Shown: piece by piece, positions 9,622 through 16,604 of the stretch
Layout of the letters: each line of letters starts with the position of its first letter
Position numbering within the stretch: position 1 is the first letter of the stretch
Origin: an uncultured Bacteroidota bacterium
GTDB lineage: Bacteria; Bacteroidota; Bacteroidia; Chitinophagales; Chitinophagaceae
Reading direction: 5' to 3'
DNA: 35,670 bases
Assembly (NCBI GenBank): GCA_903821465.1
Contig: CAIJLK010000075.1
Coordinates: 1-35,670, forward strand
Notes under the pieces: generated by a model
The model's database searches: none
Seen by the model: only the letters and a program-made list of their open reading frames with translations
What the model was told of the DNA's origin: nothing
Translations under genes and position numbers: made by a program

Positions 9622-10191
9622 TCAGTTGGATAGTAAATGTGACAATGAGAGTTCCGGATATTTACCTTGAATGGGTCCGAAATAGTCAATAATTTTTTTG
9701 AAATCCCCGGCTTCATCATTCGTTGTGTAGAAGGGTTCTTCCATTCTTATTTCTTTGTTTTTGAAATCGAATGCCACCATCACAATGGGGACCTTAGCTT
9801 TTTTTGCGATATAATAGAAGCCCGTTCTAAGGCGTTCTACTTTTTTTCTAGTGCCTTCGGGCGACAAAGCCAATAAAAATTCGGAATGATTATTAATAAG
9901 ATCTACGGCCTGATCCACCATATTTTTATTGCTGAATCGATCAACAGGGTGGCCACCAAAATAGCGAAGTAGAACTCCTGCCAGCCCTTTAAAAAGCTCT
10001 TGCTTTCCGAAAAAATGCAGGGTTTTTAATCTTAGAATACTCTTAGCAGCAAGCCCAATAAAAAGATCGTCCACACAGGTATGCGGTGCAACGATAATTA
10101 CCGCCTTGGGTATATTGAAAGCGAATGGGTCTCTTATTTTCCAACCGATCAAATGGAAATAGAGTTTCCAAAGATATCTCATGGGCGGCAA
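9622..10191 (-). CDS. PlsC-like phospholipid/glycerolipid acyltransferase
   Basis: A short (189 residues) member of the 1-acyl-glycerol-3-phosphate acyltransferase fold. The HX4D catalytic motif is APHTCVDDL with His37 and Asp42, and the SPEGTRKK motif lies near residue 110, the acceptor-phosphate binding element. It has one weak N-terminal hydrophobic stretch and is likely a peripheral inner-membrane enzyme. Position 4 offers an alternative ATG (10182). The next gene downstream encodes an acyl-CoA synthetase, so the pair could activate and then transfer exogenous or recycled fatty acids. The acceptor lipid cannot be told from sequence. Confidence 0.82.
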   Translation of the reverse strand: MPPMRYLWKLYFHLIGWKIRDPFAFNIPKAVIIVAPHTCVDDLFIGLAAKSILRLKTLHFFGKQELFKGLAGVLLRYFGGHPVDRFSNKNMVDQAVDLINNHSEFLLALSPEGTRKKVERLRTGFYYIAKKAKVPIVMVAFDFKNKEIRMEEPFYTTNDEAGDFKKIIDYFGPIQGKYPELSLSHLLSN

Positions 10192-10239
10192 GCTTTGAGA
10201 ACAAGTTAAGATTTGCTTTTGATTTAAAATAAAAAAGCA

Positions 10240-11613
10240 TCAAGGAATTAACCTATTAATTTCCTCATGGAGTTCATTTTTTATGAGGTATTCAAAATAG
10301 CGTTTATCTTCTTCGCTCCTTATACTTTGAATCATTGGTTCATTATTAGTAGAGTGGTATCGATATTTTTCGTTGATACTATTAATAATATCGCTCCTTA
10401 CTTTTTTCTGCATACCTACATTTTTATCCTTTACGCCAATGATATAATTGATTTCTAGGATAGTTGCTGTTGTATTAGAAGATGCTTTATCGAGCAATAA
10501 TTTTATTAAACCCGTTTCGGTTTCGTTGAAATTAACTTTGAAATTTCTATGATGTTCATACTTTGATTTTATTGAAGATTTTCTTTTAGAATAATAAAAG
10601 AAAATTGCAATGACAAAAAAAGCCAATAAAACGAATCCAAATATCTTATAATAATTGATAGGTTGATCCCATATCGGGAAACTAGCCAGTGCAAAGGTTT
10701 TTGTGTTCAATGGCAAAGAATCATAATCACCAGTAATATTATTTAGCGTATAAAACTTATTGTTGACCTGGTATTTTAGAAAGGTTTCATTTAGCCTTAA
10801 AAAGGTTTGGGCAATAGAAGCGTTACTTAGTACTCGAACTTCGTTTTTCTTAAAATCAAGTAGATAAAGGTTTTCATGGCCAATTAATAAATACCCTTCT
10901 TTTGTTGTGATAACCCAAGGTGATTCGTCAATTTTTTGAGAGAGGTCGGGTGTCAGGTCACCTAATTTTGTCCACTTACTGCTGTGCAAATTCAATTTAT
11001 AAACGTTTTTTTCAATACTTCCACGCAGTGAATTATTTACAATTAGGCCAGCGTTGATTACTTGTTGAAAAGGGGTGTAAATTGAACTATCTTGATCGTA
11101 CCAGACATATTGAGATTTCGCAGGAGTAAAAATCTCTTCAGTAGTGGGCTGAACATCCCATTCTTTGTCCTTGAAATTAAACTTTCGAAGCGTTCCATTT
11201 GATTTCCAAAAACCATAGCCCCCAAGATTATATAGATCCTCCCTAACACAGAACCACTTCGCATCGAAATTATAATTAATGTTATATGTTTTATCGATTC
11301 GTTTAAAAAACAGGAGAGAATCTGTTTGTTTTGTTAGTTGATAAATAACACCGGTACCTATTAGAGTGAGATAAAAGTTGTTTTCGGTCTTAATTAAAAG
11401 TTGCTCCTTTTCTGCAAATAATATATGATTTGGAGTAAACAGAAAACGGTGTGGAGCAGTAATTGGATCTATTACCTGTTTTCTTGATAGAAGATCTTTT
11501 AAAAACTGGTTGTTTTTTGATATGAAACCACTATCAATTTCTTGGCAAACTGCATTTTGTGCTAAAAAATTAAAAGTTGAAAGGCAAATAATAAAAACAA
11601 GTAAATTTTTCAT
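10240..11613 (-). CDS. Membrane protein with periplasmic sensor-like region and putative DNA-binding tail
   Basis: A 457-residue protein I cannot name. The signal peptide covers about 1-23 (cleavage near VCQ). A beta-rich periplasmic region (about 30-320) has short recurring units ending in forms such as NNFYLTLIG, ENLYLLDFKKNE and NKFYTLNN, suggesting a beta-propeller-like fold. One membrane helix spans about 328-347. The cytoplasmic tail (about 355-457) is charged and helical, with FNETETGLIKLLLDK, EINYIIGV and KKVRSDIINSINEKY, ending in RSEEDKRYFEYLI. Similar tails occur in Bacteroidota hypothetical proteins and look like a winged-helix or response-regulator-type DNA-binding domain. That would make it a one-component transmembrane regulator, an inference. 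It is divergent from the small protein and kinase genes. Confidence 0.7.
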   Translation of the reverse strand: MKNLLVFIICLSTFNFLAQNAVCQEIDSGFISKNNQFLKDLLSRKQVIDPITAPHRFLFTPNHILFAEKEQLLIKTENNFYLTLIGTGVIYQLTKQTDSLLFFKRIDKTYNINYNFDAKWFCVREDLYNLGGYGFWKSNGTLRKFNFKDKEWDVQPTTEEIFTPAKSQYVWYDQDSSIYTPFQQVINAGLIVNNSLRGSIEKNVYKLNLHSSKWTKLGDLTPDLSQKIDESPWVITTKEGYLLIGHENLYLLDFKKNEVRVLSNASIAQTFLRLNETFLKYQVNNKFYTLNNITGDYDSLPLNTKTFALASFPIWDQPINYYKIFGFVLLAFFVIAIFFYYSKRKSSIKSKYEHHRNFKVNFNETETGLIKLLLDKASSNTTATILEINYIIGVKDKNVGMQKKVRSDIINSINEKYRYHSTNNEPMIQSIRSEEDKRYFEYLIKNELHEEINRLIP

Positions 11614-11775
11614 AAATCATTGTTTTTCAATCATACAAATAGGTAAGTAACACATTATTAAAATATTTAAAAACAAAACAAACAGGAAATAACCTAAATA
11701 AAAACCTGTTAATTAACCTATTATTACTTTAAAACTAAAATTAGAATTCAAATTGCCATCTTAAACGATCCCGAT

Positions 11776-11840
11776 AAATAAACTGTCACAGAATTAAAGT
11801 AGGTCCGGGGGGATATACGCAATGAAGTGACAGTTTATTT
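11776..11840. repeat. Perfect 14-bp inverted repeat with 37-base spacer
   Basis: AAATAAACTGTCAC (11776-11789) is matched perfectly by its reverse complement GTGACAGTTTATTT (11827-11840). The pairing stops abruptly at both ends, and no target-site duplication is obvious in the flanks. It sits in the 344-base gap between the divergent genes at 11613 and 11958. It may be a two-site operator, a hairpin in the leader of the rightward genes, or a relic of a very small mobile element. The rest of this gap is AT-rich; it also holds a weaker 6-bp repeat (AACAGG 11681-11686 / CCTGTT 11705-11710) and no gene or exact -7 promoter element that I can see. Confidence 0.8.
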
Positions 11841-11957
11841 TCTTTAAAGCTCTTGATTTTCTTTAAAAAAGAGTCTTATCCTGCTTAAAAACAGCAAATG
11901 ATTGATGATAAAGAGCAATTTTCTATTTAACTTGACGTTTTTAGAAAAACCCCATCA

Positions 11958-12428
11958 ATGGCCAACTTCCGAAGCTTCATCGGCTCTGAGTTCCTTGCAA
12001 TAAAGCAGCACCTCGCTTCCGTTAAAAGTATTATCCCAGTTAAAGTAAAATTATTACCCTCAGAAAGAAGGAGTTTATTTAAGCTGCACCTGAAGCGAAA
12101 GGACTTTGCTTTCAAGGCCATTAACCTTATGAAAAGGAGTCCGAGCACGGCCCCAAGTTTTGTTGATATACCAAACTGTAATAACTACATGCAGCTCTAT
12201 GAGCAGTATTCTGAAATCTTGGAGGAAGTTGATTCGGTAAAAAGGCAGTTGGAAGATGCCCGTTTATTAGTTGGTCACGAAATATTAAAACAGACCCGAT
12301 CCTATTTTCAGAATGCCAAAAATGGTGCAGATACGGGTGACTCAGAATTTGAAAAGATTTACGAAATGCTAAAACCCTATTATGCGGTTGGCAGAAACAG
12401 TAAAAAATTAGAGGAAGAAAGGAAATAA
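11958..12428 (+). CDS. Small protein of unknown function
   Basis: A 156-residue charged, mostly helical protein without signal peptide or membrane segment. It starts MANFRSFIGSEFLAIKQ; the region LPSERRSLFKLHLKRKDFAFKA resembles small Bacteroidota proteins of unknown function that share an LTPEERRxLFK...SFV pattern, which I know only as hypothetical. The C-terminal half (about 78-125) looks like a long helix (LYEQYSEILEEVDSVKRQLED). The stop is 2 bases before the ATG of the LytS-type kinase, so the two are probably cotranscribed and translationally coupled. A role in the same signalling unit is inference from this coupling only. Confidence 0.65.
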   Translation: MANFRSFIGSEFLAIKQHLASVKSIIPVKVKLLPSERRSLFKLHLKRKDFAFKAINLMKRSPSTAPSFVDIPNCNNYMQLYEQYSEILEEVDSVKRQLEDARLLVGHEILKQTRSYFQNAKNGADTGDSEFEKIYEMLKPYYAVGRNSKKLEEERK

Positions 12429-12430
12429 GA

Positions 12431-13501
12431 ATGAACAAGTACTTTAGAATTGACAGGGTTAGCAGAAAAAAGCTCTACTGGATTTTTCAAGCCTGTGGAT
12501 GGATGGCAATGTTATTCTATGAACTGATCAACTATATTGGTCTAGGTTTTTTTACTATCCCCGATTTTCTTTCTTTAATGGGTCTTACGGTGATTGCCAT
12601 GTTATATACCCACTTCTACCGTTATATCATTAACCATTCCAATTTTAGTTCACATACTTATTTGGTTCAATTTTTTTGGATGTTAGTGAGTTGGGTTGCA
12701 TTATCCCTAATAATTCCTCTAACCGGAACCTTCTTATTTTATTTTATCAATCATAAAGTCAAACTAAATTTCTTTAACCTTAATTATTTCATGAATGTCA
12801 TTAATTGGAGTCGCTATTTGGCGGTTTGGTTATTGATGTATCATATTTCTAAATTCCTTTATTATAAGTCGAGGGCCGATCTTCGACAATTACATACTGC
12901 ATTGGAATTGCAGACAGCGCAACTAGAAATTTTACGCCTTCAATTAAATCCTCATTTTTTATTCAATGCATTGAACAGTATTCGTTCGCTTATTATTACT
13001 GATGGGGAGCAAGCGAGAAATGCTACTACTTTATTATCGCAACTGTTAAGGCATACTTTAAATTACGAAAAACAAAGATTTATTTCACTGGAACAAGAAG
13101 CTGATATTGTAAAGGATTATTTGGCACTCGAAAAAATCAGGTTTGAAGAAAGGCTAGAATATTTTGTTGATATTGAACCAGAGTTGTTTGAACTAACTGT
13201 TCCACCAAGTATCTTATTAACGCTTGCTGAAAACGCGATCAAACATGGTATTAGTAAATTGGTAAAAGGCGGGGCTATTGTAGTAGAGGTTAAAAAAAAG
13301 GGCGATCTGATTTCTATCATGGTCACAAATAATGGCAAGATTACCGTAAATGAGGACAAGGGAAGACAGGGAATTGGAATTACTAATTTAAATAAGCGTC
13401 TCAAATTATTCTATCCTTCTCACCCCGAGTTAATGCTTCAACAAGTAGCAGATGATAGGGTTGCTGCAACCATACAATTACCCATGGAACATAGCAATTA
13501 A
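12431..13501 (+). CDS. LytS/YehU-type sensor histidine kinase
   Basis: A 356-residue membrane kinase of the His_kinase (PF06580) type. Four hydrophobic helices span about 12-140, without a large periplasmic domain. A linker coiled coil (LHTALELQTAQLEILRLQ) leads to the acceptor motif LNPHFLFNALNSIRSLI with His175. The ATP-binding part has LTLAENAIKHGISKL (N box) and GIGITNLNKRL (glycine box). Partners are normally LytTR-family response regulators encoded next door, but none is in the window. It begins 2 bases after the small protein gene and is followed by gmk 48 bases later. The signal sensed is unknown. Confidence 0.9.
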   Translation: MNKYFRIDRVSRKKLYWIFQACGWMAMLFYELINYIGLGFFTIPDFLSLMGLTVIAMLYTHFYRYIINHSNFSSHTYLVQFFWMLVSWVALSLIIPLTGTFLFYFINHKVKLNFFNLNYFMNVINWSRYLAVWLLMYHISKFLYYKSRADLRQLHTALELQTAQLEILRLQLNPHFLFNALNSIRSLIITDGEQARNATTLLSQLLRHTLNYEKQRFISLEQEADIVKDYLALEKIRFEERLEYFVDIEPELFELTVPPSILLTLAENAIKHGISKLVKGGAIVVEVKKKGDLISIMVTNNGKITVNEDKGRQGIGITNLNKRLKLFYPSHPELMLQQVADDRVAATIQLPMEHSN

Positions 13502-13549
13502 TCGATTTTAGTAATCAGATAAATTGTTTCTTTGCACCAAAGCAAAACT

Positions 13550-14125
13550 ATGATCAATATCCAAAACAAGATCATCATTATAACAGCACCTTCAGGCGCG
13601 GGTAAGTCAACCATTACACACTATTTAATCAATAAATTTCCTGCCTTATCATTTTCTATTTCTGCTGCAACAAGAAGTCCTAGGGGACTAGAGCAAGATG
13701 CTGTGGAATATTATTTTCTGACCGAGGATGCCTTCAAACAAAAGATCAATGAAGATGCATTTTTGGAATGGGAGATGGTGTATGAGGGAAAATATTATGG
13801 CACTTTAAAATCTGAATTAGATCGAATTTGGGCGGCAGGAAAAGTTCCAATACTAGATATTGATGTAAAGGGGGCAATACATGTACAACAACAGTTTGGA
13901 GAGAATTGTCTTTCTATTTTTATCGAACCTCCTTCAGTGGAGGAGTTGAAAAAAAGACTGGAAAGCAGGGGTACCGAAACCCCGGAAAGCTTGGCGACTA
14001 GAATTAATAAGGCCAGTTATGAAATTTCCTTTAACCATCGTTTTACAAAAACCATCGTGAATGATGATTTGAGTAGGGCCTGTGCAGAGACGGAAGGGGT
14101 CATCAAAAATTTCTTAGGTTGGTAA
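13550..14125 (+). CDS. gmk: Guanylate kinase
   Basis: Phosphorylates GMP to GDP with ATP in the cytosol. The P-loop APSGAGKST lies at about 12-20 of the 191-residue form. The GMP-binding core follows: SAATRSPRGLEQDAVEYYFL (Ser, Arg and Tyr contacts), then LEWEMVYEGKYYGT and LDIDVKGA, and the lid with RLESRGTETPESLATRI. The ATG at 13550 was chosen over a TTG at 13532, which would add six unconserved residues. It has family length and no oddity. The SDR gene follows after 38 bases. Confidence 0.96.
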   Translation: MINIQNKIIIITAPSGAGKSTITHYLINKFPALSFSISAATRSPRGLEQDAVEYYFLTEDAFKQKINEDAFLEWEMVYEGKYYGTLKSELDRIWAAGKVPILDIDVKGAIHVQQQFGENCLSIFIEPPSVEELKKRLESRGTETPESLATRINKASYEISFNHRFTKTIVNDDLSRACAETEGVIKNFLGW

Positions 14126-14163
14126 GTTTGTTTTCGTGAAATTTAAGGTCTAACATTTCTATC

Positions 14164-14982
14164 ATGCCATTTAACAACAGAACAATCTTAATTACTGGGG
14201 CAAGCAGGGGAATCGGCAAAGCAATGGCGATTCGTTTGGCCAAGGAAGGTGCAAATATTGTAATTGCAGCAAAAAGCGTGGATGAAGATCCAAGGCTTGG
14301 TGGTACCATTTATTCTGCAGCTGCGGAAGTAGAAGCGGCTGGCGGAAAGGCTTTAGCTGTGCAAGTAGATATAAGAAATGAGGAGCAGATCCAAAATATG
14401 GTGCAACAGGCTGTTGAGAAATTTGGCGGGATTGATGTGGTGATCAACAATGCATCTGCTATTCAACTAACAGGTACAGAACAAACAGAAGCTAAACGTT
14501 TCGATTTGATGCAGAGTATTAATGTTAGAGGAACCTTCCTAGTTGTTAAGCATTGCTTACCCTATTTACGCAAAGGAAAAAATCCGCATATCATTACTTT
14601 ATCTCCGCCAGTTAATTTAGATCCTAAATGGATGGGCGGGCATATTGCCTATACGATTACCAAGTTCAATATGAGCATGTTGGCATTGGGATGGGCTGCA
14701 GAATTTAAAGGTGCTGGCATTGCATCAAATGCGCTATGGCCAAGAACAACTATTGATACTGCCGCAGTAAGAAATTTATTGGGTGGAGAAACTTTGGCAA
14801 AAATGAGTAGAACACCAGAAATTATTGCCGATGCGGTTTACTTTATTTTAAAGAAGAATGCATCGCAGTGTACGGGACATACTTTTATTGATGAAGAAGT
14901 TTTAGCAGGAGAAGGTATCACAGATTTAGAAAAATATTCTGTCGTTCCTGGTGCCCATTTGTATACTGATCTATTTGTTTAA
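14164..14982 (+). CDS. SDR family oxidoreductase (HSDL2-like)
   Basis: A classical short-chain dehydrogenase of 272 residues with a Rossmann fold. The cofactor loop is TGASRGIG at about 11-18 and NNAS near residue 96. The catalytic set is Ser147 (in LSPPVN), Tyr163 and Lys167 (YTITK). The segment AAKSVDEDPRLGGTIYSAAAEVEAAGG and ALWPRTTIDTAAVRNLLGG match the hydroxysteroid-dehydrogenase-like 2 (HSDL2) group. Members are linked to lipid metabolism in eukaryotes; the bacterial substrate is unknown. It lies 11 bases before the amidohydrolase gene, so the two are probably cotranscribed. Confidence 0.88.
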   Translation: MPFNNRTILITGASRGIGKAMAIRLAKEGANIVIAAKSVDEDPRLGGTIYSAAAEVEAAGGKALAVQVDIRNEEQIQNMVQQAVEKFGGIDVVINNASAIQLTGTEQTEAKRFDLMQSINVRGTFLVVKHCLPYLRKGKNPHIITLSPPVNLDPKWMGGHIAYTITKFNMSMLALGWAAEFKGAGIASNALWPRTTIDTAAVRNLLGGETLAKMSRTPEIIADAVYFILKKNASQCTGHTFIDEEVLAGEGITDLEKYSVVPGAHLYTDLFV

Positions 14983-14993
14983 ACCTACCATTT

Positions 14994-16472
14994 ATGAGCT
15001 TAAAAAAGATTGTTACTGCAAGCGCTCTATGCCTTGCAACAGGGTTATTATTTGCACAGAAATCAAAAATGAAAACAGCACCAGTTGCGACTGTTGATCT
15101 TTTGAAAACGCAGGCAATTCAAGATATACAAAGTGGTTATGATGCGTATAAAAATGTGGCTTTGCAAATTTGGAATTTTGCAGAAGTGGGTTATAAGGAA
15201 ACAAAGAGTTCAACGCTCTTACAAAAGACCTTAAAAGATGCGGGCTTTTCAGTGGAAGCCGGTGTTGCAGAGATACCAACAGCATTTGTGGCAACTTATG
15301 GAACAGGAAAACCTGTGATTGGAATACTAGCTGAGTATGATGCTTTACCGGGACTTTCACAAAACGCTGTTCCAGAAAAATCAGGAATTGCGGGAAAAGA
15401 TGCGGGGCATGGATGTGGTCATAATTTGTTTGGAACCGCATCAGTAGCTGCAGGAATTGAAATCAAAAAATTAATCGAGTCTAAAAATTTTATCGGAACA
15501 ATCAAGGTATTCGGATGCCCTGCTGAAGAAGGCGGCAGCGGTAAGGTTTATATGGTACGCGCTGGTTTGTTTAATGATGTTGATGTGGCAGTGCACTGGC
15601 ATCCTGGTGATGCAAATGAAGTAACGATGATTAGTGCACTTGCAAATACTTCTGCGAAATTTCGATTTCATGGTTTATCAGCACACGCTTCTATGTCGCC
15701 CGAAAAAGGACGCTCTGCATTAGACGCAGTAGAAGCGATGGACTATATGGCCAACATGATGCGCGAACATATTCCGCAGGAAACCAGAATACATTATGTA
15801 ATTACCAATGGCGGAAAAGCACCAAATGTAGTGCCTGATTTTGCAGAAGTATTTTATTATGTACGTCATCCGCAAAGAGAACAAGTGGTTTCTATTTTTG
15901 AGCGCCTGATAAAAACGGCGAAGGGTGCTGCGTTGGGAACTGAAACAACGGTGGACTATGAGATCATTGGAGGCACACATGATCTGTTGATCAATCAAAC
16001 TTTAGGAGAAGCCATGCAAGTGAATCTTGAAAAAGTTGGGGGCGTAACGTATACTCCCGATGAAATTGCATTCGGTAAAAAATTGCAATCAAGTTTAAGC
16101 TTTAAAGCACCAGCAATAGAAAATGCAGCAAGTATTGAACCCCTGAAAAAAACAACGGATAAGCAAGCGGGGCAGGGTTCTACAGATGTTGGAGATGTTA
16201 GCTATGCGGTACCAACAGTTGGGATCTCAACTGCAACATGGATCCCAGGAACACCAGCGCATAGTTGGCAGGCAGTTGCTTGTGATGGCACCGAAATAGG
16301 AACAAAGGGTATGATGGTTGCAGCGAAAACAATGGCTTTGATGGCAATTGATTTATATACCAATCCTGCACTAATTCAAAAAGCAAAAGAAGAATTTAAA
16401 ACCGCAGTTGGCGATTATAAGTATAAAGCTTTGTTAGGTGATAGGAAACCGGCTTTGAATTATAGGGACTAA
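14994..16472 (+). CDS. Secreted M20 family amidohydrolase (AbgB-like)
   Basis: A 492-residue zinc-type amidohydrolase of the M20 group, closest in style to aminobenzoyl-glutamate utilisation protein B (AbgB). The N-terminus MSLKKIVTASALCLATGLLFAQ is a signal peptide, so it likely acts in the periplasm. Metal-site motifs include EYDALPGLSQNAVP (near 112), GHGCGHNL (near 138-145) and the acid motif PAEEGGSGK (near 176). The dimerisation domain (about 215-330) is inserted in the usual way, and a late STDVGDVSYAVPTVGI segment holds the final metal-site region. The natural substrate may be an N-acyl amino acid or peptide. A heptamer repeat begins at the first base after its stop. Confidence 0.88.
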   Translation: MSLKKIVTASALCLATGLLFAQKSKMKTAPVATVDLLKTQAIQDIQSGYDAYKNVALQIWNFAEVGYKETKSSTLLQKTLKDAGFSVEAGVAEIPTAFVATYGTGKPVIGILAEYDALPGLSQNAVPEKSGIAGKDAGHGCGHNLFGTASVAAGIEIKKLIESKNFIGTIKVFGCPAEEGGSGKVYMVRAGLFNDVDVAVHWHPGDANEVTMISALANTSAKFRFHGLSAHASMSPEKGRSALDAVEAMDYMANMMREHIPQETRIHYVITNGGKAPNVVPDFAEVFYYVRHPQREQVVSIFERLIKTAKGAALGTETTVDYEIIGGTHDLLINQTLGEAMQVNLEKVGGVTYTPDEIAFGKKLQSSLSFKAPAIENAASIEPLKKTTDKQAGQGSTDVGDVSYAVPTVGISTATWIPGTPAHSWQAVACDGTEIGTKGMMVAAKTMALMAIDLYTNPALIQKAKEEFKTAVGDYKYKALLGDRKPALNYRD

Positions 16473-16542
16473 AAAAGTGAAAAGATAAAAGTGAAAAGAT
16501 AAAAGATAAAAGTGAAAAGATAAAAGTGAAGAGTGAAGAAAG
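16473..16542 (+). repeat. Tandem heptamer repeat, ten units
   Basis: Ten consecutive 7-base units fill 16473-16542 and begin exactly after the stop codon of the amidohydrolase gene. Eight units are AAAAGTG or AAAAGAT in the order 1 TG, 2 AT, 3 TG, 4 AT, 5 AT, 6 TG, 7 AT, 8 TG; the last two, AAGAGTG and AAGAAAG, are degenerate. Confidence 0.9.
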
Positions 16543-16576
16543 TCCTGCGTCTCTCTTCTCGTTCTAACTAACCCTC

Positions 16577-16604
16577 CTCTATTCACTTTTATCTATTATC
16601 TTTT
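16577..16604 (-). repeat. Antiparallel copies of the same heptamer inside the lysS 3' end
   Basis: Read on the minus strand, AAAAGAT, AATAGAT, AAAAGTG and AATAGAG follow without gaps. They encode the last residues and the stop codon of lysS. With 16473-16542 on the plus strand this makes an inverted pair across the convergent junction, able to pair as a long AU-rich hairpin. Confidence 0.8.

Noticed and set aside
9609-9719. Longer start for the acyl-CoA synthetase (ATG at 9719)
   Set aside because: It would overlap the acyltransferase gene by almost 100 bases, and the extra residues are not typical of the family; the ATG at 9608 fits a 13-base gap.
11841-11872. Repeated TTTTCTTTAAA and CTCTT...AAGAG hairpin just right of the 14-bp inverted repeat
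   Set aside because: Low-complexity AT-rich sequence with a short imperfect stem; not separable from chance.
12127-12438. Minus-strand frame of 103 codons opposite the small protein and kinase start
   Set aside because: It lies inside the coding region of 11958-12428, has Phe/Leu/Ser-rich antisense composition and no start context; a shadow frame.
15013-15441. Minus-strand frame of 142 codons inside the M20 amidohydrolase gene
   Set aside because: It is antisense to a confident gene with clear motifs and shows no domain features of its own.
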